From positions 23,882,001 to 23,946,000 of the forward strand of contig CM049405.1 in NCBI GenBank assembly GCA_026929865.2: a stretch of 64,000 bases of DNA. Reading direction: 5' to 3'. The stretch comes from Hyperoplus lanceolatus. Its lineage: Eukaryota; Chordata; Actinopteri; Uranoscopiformes; Ammodytidae. The translations under genes were made by a program, and so were the position numbers. The notes under the pieces are model-generated. The model worked only from the letters and a program-made list of their open reading frames with translations, was not told the origin of the DNA and made no database searches. Shown one piece after another: positions 1 through 12,375 of the stretch. Each line of letters begins with the position of its first letter. Position 1 is the stretch's first letter.

Positions 1-3000
1 ACAGGCTGCATTAAGCCTTAAAGGTTAAGAGGTGAGGGTGAGACTTTACATCCACACTAAGCCAGCTAAATTAAAAAAATGCTGTCCAAACTACAGTAGG
101 TTAGAAAAAACAATAATGCTATGTCCACAATGAAAGGCCTAAACAGTCGGACGACAACTTAAATCTACTTTTCTTTTCAGTCAGCATACAACAAAGCAAG
201 GTTTCAAATGTACCCTGCCTAAACTGGATTTATAGTTGTCTGGGTAGTGTTGTGGCTATGCTGAAATGAATGACTGAACGATACTAATGCAGGGTCTTAC
301 ATTCAGCAGCAAATACCAAACAAAAAACGCTGCAGACCTTACCACCATCCCTTGTATTACAAAGTAAATGAAAGAATGTAGACACAATTACTGTTGGGAA
401 TATAATTAAAGCACAATCGGGCTGGATCACATACAGAACATCCATTTGGTCCCGCCATAGCGCTGTCAACAGGTGAAATTACACTAAATTATAAATCAAA
501 ACCTATAAATACAGCTTCTGTGTGGATATACTCTTAGGGGGCATTACTGGGAACTTGTGTGTATGAGTGAAAGTATAGGGCTGAAAACTAATGATAGATT
601 TCACTGTTGAGTAATCTGTTCTGAAAAATGTTGATCTGATATGATAATCTGAAAATTACTGTACCAACACAATTCCACCCCTGAGCCAAGGTATCCTTAT
701 ATTGTTTTGTTTTGGATGATTTAGAACCAAAAAGTGTTGAATTTACAATGAGAAATAAAAAAAAATCTTCCATTTGAGCAATTACAACCAGTCAATGTTT
801 GGCACTTTTGATTGATGAACGACTTGAATGTAAACAGTTGACAACGTATTTTATATTACCAAGTTAAAACATTGAGTTGAGTTTGTGGGATGATAAGCTA
901 CTAGAAATCATTGGAGCGACCCCAAATATGTGACGCTGGTGGTCAAACAATCCAAACACAGCCGTATACCGTGCACATTAGATCCACGTCTGCCGCGAAC
1001 ATGTCTGTATTTGCTGCTGCGAAAGGGGATGACCCCGCGCTATACTCTTTGAAGCCACAGCCAAATATTCTCAGGCTTAGCAAACACCGTTGGGGGAAAT
1101 CACCTGGCAAACAAAACACAGGCTTACACGCTATACCTACACACACACAGGCGTTCATTCAACAAACCCCTTTTCACTCGCAGACAGTTTATTAGGCAGC
1201 CGCCTCCTTCCACTTACGTAACCAAGCTAAAGCAAAGCAATGAACCTTGGGAGAGTAGTTATGTCTTCATGGGACCGAACTTCAACATGTTTGGATGTTT
1301 ATTTGACAGAAAGAGATTTGATTTTTTGGATTTTACGTGTTGGTATCTTTCAATGAATGGATTTGAGACCTGAAACACTGTTTGCAACAATGTCAAATAA
1401 GTCTAATACTTAGTTCATTTGTAACTGGAGATAAATATCACGCTTTATCTTATGAAGAGCCTTCCTCGTTTCCAAACAATGTTCACAATTTCTCTTACCA
1501 ACAACTATTATTCGTTTTTATTTTGGGACTCCATGGATCCCAAATTGCCCTTCAGATATTTACATATTGTACTGGTTTGTAGTGTAACCAGAAAAACATA
1601 AAGGAAGTCCTGTTGACACTTTGCTCAATTGCATTTTTATATTTAGCAAGAGCTACGTTTGTGACCACACCTTTTTAAGAGGATCCCATCCAAGCAAAAT
1701 ATGCACTGTTAAGCACTTCAGGCCAAAGTATCGGCCAAGGGGCAAAACTTAATGTTTTGGGTTGAAGTTGAAATGGGTAGAATATAACATTTAAATCCCA
1801 GACATCATGTTTCTGGAGACCAAGTGGTTTCTTTGGTACCAAAGAAACCATGCCAGGCGTAGCACTCAATCATCTGTTTCTACTTCTAAGACCTGCCAGC
1901 TGTTACAGAACCACTGCCCCTTATTCCTGTTTCTCTTGGTATATTTCCTGCAGCTTAATGATGAATGACATTACAAATCACTTTTCCATATGGCAGCATT
2001 TTGTTTGCTTTGTTTCTTCTCCAGGGGCCATGACAACCGTATAATGCCCTTATGACAGCATTTGAAGTTATTACAGAGCAGAGTGTAACTAATAGAAGTG
2101 CAGTCCTTAAGCACTTTCTCACAAAGAATTTGACATTGGAGAAAATGGATGCTTATATTCTACAGTATGTCTTAATACTAGCCTATCAGGATACGCAAAC
2201 ACATCTCAAAGTCTTCGTAAAATATATTAAAATGGGATGGGTTGGTGTGACATAACACGTCTGTAACACCTGAGCAAGCACCGATTTAGGTAAAACCTTT
2301 ATATGAACGTCCCTGAAAAGCTAGAAAGTGGACCTTTGAGATTAGATTATTTTCATTTTTCACTCGTTGGATTTCCAATATACTTTGATGTCTGACAAAG
2401 AAACATCTCTACGTGTCATGTGATAACAAGTGATTGAATAATATTTGGAAGATCGTACAGGAATAGTTGGACACATTGGGAAAATCCCTTATTGGCTTTC
2501 TTACAGAGAGTGAGATGAGAAGGCTGATACTGATCTGATGTTTGTGTTAAGCACAGAGCTGAAGCAAAAAGACTCAAAGCCAGCTTAGATTTCTCCCGAG
2601 TTCAATAATATACCTATCAGCACCACTACTGCAGCAGTGCAGCTCAGTTATAAACACGTATCACACGAACACAACAACAGTTTATCTATCAGCGCAGCAT
2701 CTCTCCACTGCGTTGCCTCCTGCCTGACTTTCGTTCGCCAAGAAATACTTGGAACTCCCCCCTTAAGACCATAAAAATGTTGTTTTAACATTTCTACATT
2801 TCTGTAGGTGTATTTTTTTTAAACCTTGGACATAACTAGGCTGGCTGATTCCTACCTTCAATCTTTTTCCTGAACTTCAACTACTACTAAACTAAGCCAA
2901 TCGGTTCCTGGCTACACAATCGGTTCCTGGCTACATACTTACACACACTTATGTCTGTTTGATAACCAGTTTGATATTATGCTTTGGGAAGCCTTTCAAT

Positions 3001-3597
3001 TTCTCCTCTATGATCCTGTTTTTAGGATGTTCCAGGAGCAGGGGTCAGCCTTTGTTTGTTATACCTGGGTCCACAGTATTTACTTAGGCAAACCTCAGCT
3101 GCTTATTTTGCTAGACGCACGGTTTACTGCAAGTCGTCTGCGTCCTGTCCTTGGAATGAGGCCATTTGGGGGAAGGCCTGTGTGAAGGCTGCACACTCCG
3201 CCTGGACCAAAGATTCACCCTCCCGGGGATGCGACCATGAAAATACATCGTAAAAGTTTATTTTCTCATAGATGTTTATGGAATTTGTGCGGCTCTGCTG
3301 CAAACCAAACCACTGCCTGGGTAGGACGGTTTGAACCCAGTGTCTTTCACTTAGTTGACCCACTGGCTGGCAGGTGATGTATATGAACAAGTCTGGCTCT
3401 ATGAGACGTTGTCCCAGTGCTCTCAGCGATTAGGCTAATTACTATATGCTAGCAGAGGCTGGGCAGCAGCAACGATGAAACCTTAGATCTATAATTACAA
3501 GATGCAGCGCTTTCCCCCAGGAAAATCTTCACTGATGGCAAAAATCAATTTGATCCTGTTGTTTTCTTACACCAGACTTTCATTGTAAAGACACCTA
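1..3597. other. gli2 intron 2, distal stretch without a gene
   Basis: AT-rich non-coding sequence. No exon with usable splice sites and no transposon termini were recognised. The only local structure noted is a perfect-but-one 19-bp tandem duplication at 2899-2936 (unit begins AATCGGTTCCTGG). The assignment to intron 2 is inferred from the exon at 12211-12350, whose donor points leftwards; the next gli2 exon must lie beyond position 1. Confidence 0.5.
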
Positions 3598-4619
3598 GGG
3601 TGTATTCACACATGCCGTGTTTAGTTCGGTTGAAACAAACTCAGATGCACTTCCGCCTTTGGTGCGCATCTTTCAGACATGTGTGAATACAGCAATCGCA
3701 CTCGGGGGCGGACAAAACAAACGATCCGAGACCCAGCTGAAGAGGTGGTCTCGATGTGGTTCCATACGCACTCTGCTGCAGTTCGTTTGTGGTGTGAATT
3801 TGTCCGGACTCGATCCGACCCAATTGCAGGAAGCACTGTGATTTTTCTTTTTTAATAAATCACCGTCAGCTTCACATTATGGGAAAGTGTTGCCTTTGTT
3901 GGGAAGATTAGTTGTGGTTTGACCGGGAGCCCCGTGCAAATATATTACATTTGATAGACAGGACGCGTAAACATGCTGATGTGTTCAGCGATCAGATGAA
4001 GGAGAGGGGAGCGTCCCCCGCACAGTGCCAACAGGTTCTCGCTACGCTTTGTATGAAGTGCGTGTTTTTATTTTGCTTCCCATGTTACGGGACCGTCAAT
4101 ACTATCCCCGTGTCAGTTTGGAGCTGAGCTTCGCCGAACTCACACCCAGCTGACACACGGCAGCTGTGTGTCAGCGTGAGCCTATTCCTCGCGAGCCGCG
4201 CGTCCAGCAGCAAAAATACAGTAGGCCTAAATATTATGTTTCACATCGTAGGCTACAAACCACATCATTGACACAGGCCTACATATTATAACCATATGAA
4301 ACAACAATAATTTTATGTTTTTTTATTTTATTTATAGGCTAGATGTAGGCCTATTTATTTATTTATTATTTTTAACCCCATATCGTATCAGTTATATATT
4401 TCGCAGTTTTCACTTCCTGCTTCCTGCTTCTCTCCACCCCAGAATGTCTTTCCAATGAATGAATGACCTCAGATCACGTGTGGTTTTACTTCTTAATGCT
4501 GGTTCACTTGCAAAAGGGGCAATATGAAAGTGGACCACACCAAAAGAAAAAAATCTAAACTTTATTTGGTCTGGACCAAAGCAAGTGAACTAGCGGACCT
4601 TCCCAGTGTGAATACACCC
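3598..4619. mobile_element. PIF/Harbinger-like DNA transposon, decayed (1022 bp)
   Basis: The ends are inverted repeats: GGGTGTATTCACAC at 3598 and GTGTGAATACACCC ending at 4619. They are flanked by CTA (3595-3597) and TTA (4620-4622), which fits the 3-bp TWA target duplication of PIF/Harbinger with one mutation. Inside, 3912-4070 (+) reads through a Cys/Gln/Arg-rich peptide containing VFSDQMKERGASPAQCQQ. This loosely resembles the Myb/SANT-like second protein of Harbinger elements, which usually has an RT..QC..K pattern. No DDE nuclease frame survives. The family call rests on ends and target site; the protein remnant is inference. Confidence 0.6.
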
Positions 4620-4661
4620 TTACAGTCCACTGGCATACTCATGCTTATTGTGTAGTATTAG

Positions 4662-4768
4662 GGCAGGATACTGCAGGTGAATAGGGTAACTGATCACTTA
4701 ACATGGCCATTTGATTATTGACATTAGAACCATATATAGCAGCAATGTTTTGCCTGCAGGGTCTCGCC
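4662..4768. mobile_element. Short TTAA-MITE, family A (internally deleted copy)
   Basis: The left end has ATACTGCAGGTGAATAGGGT and the right end TTTTGCCTGCAGGGTCTCGCC followed by TTAA (4769-4772). The same termini bound the full-length 617-bp copy at 46526-47142, so this is a copy with most of the middle missing. The left flank is TTAG. TTAA targets are used by piggyBac and Kolobok; ends beginning GG fit Kolobok better, but no transposase is present to decide. Confidence 0.55.
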
Positions 4769-5373
4769 TTAAACATTTCTCTTAAGACTAACATTTTCCC
4801 TGGAGGGCGATATGTTGATGCAGACTTGGACAGTATAGGTGAAGATACTTTTATATCTTCACCACTGATGCTTGAGTAACTGCAGACATGCACTTCACAT
4901 CATGGGTGACTTGGCTTTTTTTCCCCCCCTGTCCATGCAGCGCTGAGATTAATCCATTTCCTCCAGCAGCGTTTGTAGGAGGGGCGGACCACAGCTGGGA
5001 CTGCAGGCGGGCGGGCGGGCGGGCTGGAGCGGCGGGGTGGAGGGCTATGCACCGGAAGAGCCTGACCACAAACTGTCCGCCTTGTAAACCAACTCAGCCA
5101 TAGCAACCAGGCCAGTTTACATAAGCGCCTCCCGCCCGTGTTTACAGCTAGCACACATTTTTGTTTTACCACGTCTCAACTCCTCAGACGTTTATTTTGC
5201 TTTACTTGAACTGTGAGTGTTGGGGCTACATTAGCAGATGAAAGAAGCCAACGGCTGGTAGACCAGTGGCTCAAGTCTGATGGACACGGAGGGTGACAGA
5301 CTGGTTCCACTGGGAGATTGAGAGTTCACAGCATAGAAATGCAAAGGCGGTGGACTTTCAACAAGTTATTTAA

Positions 5374-6253
5374 AGGTCACCTATTGTGTGAAATGTGCTT
5401 TTTCATGGATTTTTCCAACATTAATGCAGACTCTGAAAATGTGAAAAAAAAACAACGCTCAGATATCACCCCATAGCAACATAACTAAGTATTACCTGCA
5501 CCTGTGATAACCACACCCCCAGACCCCCCTGCCAAACCGACAGTTAAGGCAAGGACACACCGGCCCGATAATTGCTGTCGTAGAGTCGGGAGGGCTCGCG
5601 AATCAGTGAAGCCCGGAAGTGAGGCGGGTAGCACAAACAACTAACAACAGTTAACCATCGTTTTAATATGTTTGTTTGTTTCGTTCAGCGAGTACTCACA
5701 TGCTTCAACCCTTGTTGACTGCTCGACACCATACTCAACACTCTCTGCTAAAAATGGTGCTCTTTATGGTCCATAAATATAAATACGTATTTCTATCTAT
5801 GTTTATGGTCTAGAGAGCCGTCCCATCATTTCCGGCTTCCGTATTTTTTCGGGCCACAATACAGATTAGCGCCGCCTGCTGTTATGGAGCCATTACGTCC
5901 CGCGCAAGCGCAGTGCGTACGGAGAGGCAACAGTCGGTTTGGTGTGTTCTTTGCACTTTTTCGGCCGCAACGGGAAGACTGGAGCTCCCTGAATCGGCAG
6001 TCACCATTTTCGGGTAGTCGGACTGGTGTGTCCTGGCCTTTAGATTCAGGGCCAATTAGAGCAGACTGGGCTTTTTGAAAGGCAGGGCTTAAAGAGAGCG
6101 GAGCGTTTCAGACAGAGGCAGAAAAAAGAGGAGATTCAGCAATGGCACTGTGAGGAACATAAAGGGTTTTTTGGACTCTTCACCATGAAAACAGTTTCTA
6201 GTAGAACCCCAAATCACAAATTTAAAACTAAAAATTTGCATAATATGTGACCT
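5374..6253. mobile_element. TTAA-flanked DNA transposon, family B (880 bp, non-autonomous)
   Basis: TTAA lies on both sides (5370-5373 and 6254-6257). Inverted ends are AGGTCACCTATTGTG on the left and CATAATATGTGACCT on the right. A second, diverged copy in opposite orientation begins at 48364 and shares the block around TTTCTACTAGAA.CTGTTTT. No transposase frame is present. The middle is occupied by an unrelated MITE (5547-6039). The superfamily (Kolobok-type or piggyBac-type) is inferred only from TTAA. Confidence 0.7.
5547..6039. mobile_element. Nested MITE with TTA target duplication (493 bp)
   Basis: Ends are AGGCAAGGACACACC on the left and GGTGTGTCCTGGCCT on the right (14 of 15 pair as inverted repeats). 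A perfect TTA duplication flanks it (5544-5546 and 6040-6042), as in PIF/Harbinger. It lies wholly within the TTAA-flanked element, so it is the later insertion. The interior is CpG-rich (for example CGTACGGAGAGG near 5917) and has no transposase. The open frame at 5884-6078 runs across its right border and is not considered a gene. Confidence 0.65.
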
Positions 6254-6257
6254 TTAA

Positions 6258-8255
<1,998 letters not shown>

Positions 8256-8259
8256 TTAA

Positions 8260-8590
8260 GGCGAGACGATGCAGGTGAAAAGGGTCAAACTTCTACTCGA
8301 TAGATATCATCATGAAACTTTGCCAGTAGATTACTGACATTAAAACAATTATCTTTATATCACAATTGTTTTCCGAATTTTTTTAGTAAATATGCTTTAT
8401 ATATGTATACGTATATAATATATATATAAAAAAACAAATCTAGATGTTGGATAAAGCTGGAGCTCAAATCTTTATTGCATTAGTGTCCAAAGTTTTTACA
8501 GATGGGATTCTTTTTATAAATCAAAAACCTAACCCAGAACAAAACGTATCATAGATCAGACAATTAAAAACATATGAAAATATACAAGAA
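8260..8590 (+). mobile_element. TTAA-MITE family A, 5' part, right end lost
   Basis: TTAA (8256-8259) is followed by GGCGAGACGATGCAGGTGAA, then blocks shared with the full copy at 46526-47142: ATAGATATCATCATGA, ATCTAGATGTTGGAT, TAGTGTCCAAAGTT and ATCATAGATCAGA. The characteristic right end (CTGCAGTGTCTCACC-TTAA) is not found downstream, so the copy is truncated. A (TA)n tract at about 8395-8429 sits inside it. Confidence 0.6.
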
Positions 8591-11106
8591 CGAACACTTT
8601 GCACACAAGTGTAAAATTATCTTTACCGGACGTTAGGGAGTATCATGTTCGTTATGAAGAACCACATTTTTTTTTAGCACGTTTTTCACTCAAAGAGAAA
8701 ACTGAATTCTTTGACTCTTTCAACTAAAGGTGGAGGACCAAAGAGTTAAACCAAAAGAGGGGGGGGGACACGGGGTCTGGCATGAATGCGGTCATCCCTT
8801 CATAACCCCTAGCCACTGAGCCCCCGCCCAACCCCTCCCCTCTTCCACCTCTCACCCGGGTCTGTGGAACCACAGCAGCGTAAGAGCCTCATTTAGCGGC
8901 ACAGAAAAGAAAGGCAGAAATCTCTTTCTCAGGAAGATTAGTGGCTGTCGCTTTGGAGTATATAGGCCTGGCCTGCGGACTAGGGAGGGAGAGCTAGGAG
9001 AGAGGTGGGGATCTATTTTACTCTGGGACAATTTTCTCTGCCAGGGGGAGGGGGATGGGGGGTTGATCTGCTCCAAAGTGCCCCCCCCCCAGATAAAAGG
9101 ACCTATGGCCAGTGCAGAGACCCCAGTGGAGACCCTTCAGAGTCAGACTAACCCCAAGATGGCTATGATTAACACCCCGTTCCTTATCGCAAAGCCAACG
9201 CTCTACTCCCTGCAAGACTAATTATACCAGAATTCTCTCCTTCATCCATCTACCAGAGAGAGAACACTTTGAGTCTGACTTGTGGACAATCGTTTTTTTC
9301 GTGGGGAAAAAATAGTGGAGGTTGGATGATTTAACGCTGTATTCTTTTTTTGACTACAAGTGAGACGACAAATGTTGTCAAAAGGCGAGGACAGTTCTGT
9401 TTTTTTGTGGAGCATCTCATTGGCATCCTCCTTACATACATCAAAGCTGTGAATAATTATTACGTGGACAATTTGTATGTCTATGCACAAGAGCATCAAT
9501 CTCTGTCAAGGAGTTCGCAAGCCATACGGCACCAAACTCTAAGAAAGATGAATACTACACACTGCTTAGGAAGAAATAATCAGAGCTGATCTGCTCCACT
9601 GGCCTCGTACAGTCAACACCACAGTGAGGGATGATAGAGAAATTCTCTTCGGGCAAACTTTCTCAGAATATAATAAGGGCTGTGTAAACCGACAAGTTAG
9701 TATGAAAGGGAGCCGAAGTGTTATTAATTTACACAACCTATTGCACCGACCGATAACACCAAACATATATAGGCTATATATTTTTTCTCTCACAAAATTG
9801 TGTCAAAATAAAAGCGTACAGTAATTTCTAAATTACAGAAAAAAATGTAATGCTCTATACACACGATCCTGATGATAGCGCCAAAATGTAAAATGGCCGA
9901 AGAGTTTACTATATTACCGGACTAACTGCACTGACCGATAGTGCCACCTATGTTACTGTTTCAAAATAAAAGCATGCAGTAAAACCAAAATCATCCAAAC
10001 CAAATCATTGAAAAAACACATTAAAACTCTATTCAAAATCATGCAATGAGAATAAAAAGTAAAACCCACAGTATAATTAAATCAAACTCTGCCTTGTGAC
10101 AAGTAGATCCGTGCTTTAAACAGTCGTTCTTTCCCCGGTTGAGGCGGTGTAACACTGCACATCTTAGCGTGCAGATGCTGGTCTTTTGGGTGTGAAGTAC
10201 AAAGGAGGGAGGGGGAAGGGGGGATGCATCAATCACAGGTATTCCTTTGAAACCATGAGATGTTTTACAGTGCTGGTAGAGGGCAACCTAATCTGAACAC
10301 ATGTTACACTGACATGGTAAAGCACAGGCCGACACAAGACTCGTAAATCCCAGGGCCTTGGGAGTCGGGTTGCCTGGGTCCAGCCTGCGTGTAGAAGCAT
10401 GCCCTGTAGCTGCAATGAGATAGATGCGGGCTGTCACACAAAATGTGGGTACCCATTTAAAACCATTAACAAGGCACACAGTGAAATAACCCTGACTCCT
10501 TTCACATGGACTGAGCTCGACCTGTGCTCTTTTTTTCCCAAGCATCTCCAGCCTCTAATATCCTCTTTTCCTAATTCCCCTTTGGAACTTGAGATACACT
10601 CTAGGGCCAGACACACTTCTATTATGTCTTCACACTAAAGAGAGAGAGAGAGATGCAGACAAGTTTAACAGGGCAAGGCATGTCTCTATGAAACACAAGC
10701 AAAGCGAGCCTCTCCTGAAAGTTATTAAATTGGTGAGCCCGCAGCTGACACAACGGATTAGGGCGAACAAGATATTCTCCGGATGTTTCTGCTTAGGTTA
10801 CACCATGTTTACTTGTGTGGTTCCATTTTCAAGCTCCTAATGCAGACTGCATGGTTCGCAGTGATGTTAGCCGAGTAAAAAGAAGACCTTTTAAGTAAGC
10901 AAGTTTGTGACATCTTACCAAAGAATGTTTTCCCAAGCTACTTGATTTTTTCACATTTGACCCACATGCATACTAATTTGAGAAGGGGGGTTTCAAATGA
11001 AAAGAAAGCATAATCAAATTGAGAACAAAAGCAAAGCGTTAAAACTGCCTAATGACATACTTATGTCCTACTTTTACTGTTCCCATGTGTGACAATGTGA
11101 GCGTTG
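8591..11106. other. gli2 intron 2, third stretch without a gene
   Basis: It contains G-runs near 8759-8767 and a C-run near 9081-9090, the diverged tandem pair at 9710-9990, and a short (GA)n run near 10637-10653. No exon or transposon end was recognised. Confidence 0.45.
9710..9990. repeat. Two diverged tandem units of unknown origin
   Basis: Unit 1 (about 9710-9825) and unit 2 (about 9905-9985) share, in the same order, a TTACTAT/TTATTAA-type block, GCAC(C/T)GACCGATA with a following CACC/ACACC, and CAAAATAAAAGC.T.CAGTAA. Spacing between units is about 185 bp. No inverted ends or target duplication were found, so this may be a fragment of an unknown repeat or an old local duplication. Confidence 0.4.
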
Positions 11107-11320
11107 TGATGGCAGGCCATCAAGCCCTTCATTAAACAGCCAGAAAAATAAATAAGTTGAATGATATCTCCCTGTCTTCCTGAGGGGTTTGAGTGTCCAC
11201 AAGCAGGCGTTAGTAATTCATATGACTGGATACCTCCGAGGCTCCAACAAGGTCCTCCAACCTCGTTATGTGGAGTTTTCATCACACATTCACTAATGAA
11301 AACATAGGCTCTCATCTTTT
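11107..11320. repeat. Diverged duplicate A, copy 1 (intron 2)
   Basis: Collinear blocks are shared with 11647-11935: GGCAGGCCA.CAAGCCC, then TGTCCAC, then TTAGTAATTCAT, then AACAAGGTC with a following CCTC.TTAT, then TTCATCAC. The blocks keep order and orientation but spacing differs, so the copies are old. No transposon termini were seen at the edges. This looks like a local duplication of a piece of intron 2, possibly regulatory; function is not shown. Confidence 0.55.
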
Positions 11321-11646
11321 AATTATGACCTCTTTTATAGTATGAATCTTGGAACTCCCAGCATCCTTTGCATTACCTTCCCAGCACAAATAACCCCGGA
11401 TGACTACGGACTACTTTTTTTTCCCACCAGGTTATGAAAATGAAACCCCCAAAAGTCTTACGTTACACACAGTGGTCATAACTGTGTAAATGACTAAATA
11501 ATTCATGTCATGGCAAACACAGTATTATCTTCTTTGCTGGCGTGAAACACATGTGGTATCTTTGTGGAGGGTGCCAGGGAGGGGGCACTGAAACGTCCTA
11601 GTTTCACACCCTGCATCCCTCAACAATTAATGCTGGTGGCTGGTCT

Positions 11647-11935
11647 CGTGGCAGGCCACCAAGCCCCTTGTTAAGCAGAAATATACCGTCAACGCCACAA
11701 TGTCATACGGCATCTTCTTAGCATTTCAAAGGTGCTTCCCTTCCTCCCATCCTCCATCCAAGGCCTTTCCCGTATACACAATGTTGTCCACTGCTATGCC
11801 CAGAGTTTCTTAGTAATTCATGAAATGTACACTCGGGAGGTAAGAACAAGGTCTTTGGACCTCATTATAACATTTCTTCATCACCAATTCTCTGACATCT
11901 CTGAAACATGCGGCCCCCATCTCTTGCTCTAACTC
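11647..11935. repeat. Diverged duplicate A, copy 2 (intron 2)
   Basis: Partner of 11107-11320, lying about 330 bp further right and only about 275 bp from the gli2 coding exon. It is longer than copy 1, with extra sequence between the first and second shared blocks (about 11680-11775). It contains TTAGTAATTCAT, a homeodomain-type AT core, in the best conserved block. Confidence 0.55.
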
Positions 11936-12210
11936 TTTTCATGTGCCACCCAGCTACTTGTGTGAGTAGCCGTAATGTTTCAATTCACTGCACTGCAGGA
12001 AACATGATCCTACAGTCAAACTAAAGGATGCAGAAGGGCTATATAAGTGTTTCAAATGAACAAAGCTCAAGTACTGCAGTTTTACCAACACATTACTAAA
12101 TGGCCTTACTTACATCATGTAGCTATTATGTGTATACAACCTACTGTATGCAACACCATAACAAGTAGTCGACAGGGTAAATGAGAAAGAGCTTTGGAGA
12201 GAGGCTGTAC

Positions 12211-12325
12211 CTCTGGTCAGAGTGGTGGGCGAGGGCTTCTTTGGCATTTCTGAGAAGCTGCTTCCATCCAGACCCGAACCCTTACACTCCTTCTTATCAG
12301 TGGCTGTTGGAGCTGAAGTCTCCAT
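12211..12325 (-). CDS. gli2: GLI2 zinc-finger transcription factor, first coding exon
   Basis: GLI2 is the main activator form of the Gli family. It carries the Hedgehog signal from the cilium to the nucleus through five C2H2 fingers, none of which lie in this exon. Seen here: ATG at 12325-12323 in a perfect CACCATGG context, 38 codons, and a phase-1 end at the donor CAGAG|GTACAG (intron begins at 12210). The peptide starts METSAPTATDKKE and has a KKPSP block at residues 29-33. Known mammalian GLI2 proteins also start METSA, followed by a Lys/Glu-rich stretch and a KK.SP block, whereas GLI3 starts differently. The exon starts at 12350 after a polypyrimidine tract and CAG. Only this exon lies in the window; later exons lie beyond position 1. 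Whether it is gli2a or gli2b cannot be told. The downstream in-frame codons to 12110 are intron. Confidence 0.8.
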
Positions 12326-12375
12326 GGTGCTCTGTTTCTTCTGTCACAACCTGGAGAAGCAAGAGAGAAAGTCAA
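12326..12375 (-). promoter_or_regulatory. gli2: gli2 exon 2 acceptor, 5' UTR end and Kozak context
   Basis: On the minus strand a pyrimidine tract (about 12353-12370, CTTTCTCTCTTGCTTCTCCAG in part) ends in AG at 12352-12351. It is followed by 25 nt of 5' UTR and then ATG. The tract, the CAG|G junction and the CACCATGG start are all near consensus, which is why this start was chosen. No upstream ATG lies in the 25 nt. Confidence 0.75.

Noticed and set aside
12110-12210. Continuation of the METSA frame past the donor to 12110
   Set aside because: The strong GTACAG donor at 12210 and the loss of GLI2-like sequence after LTR show that this is intron read-through.
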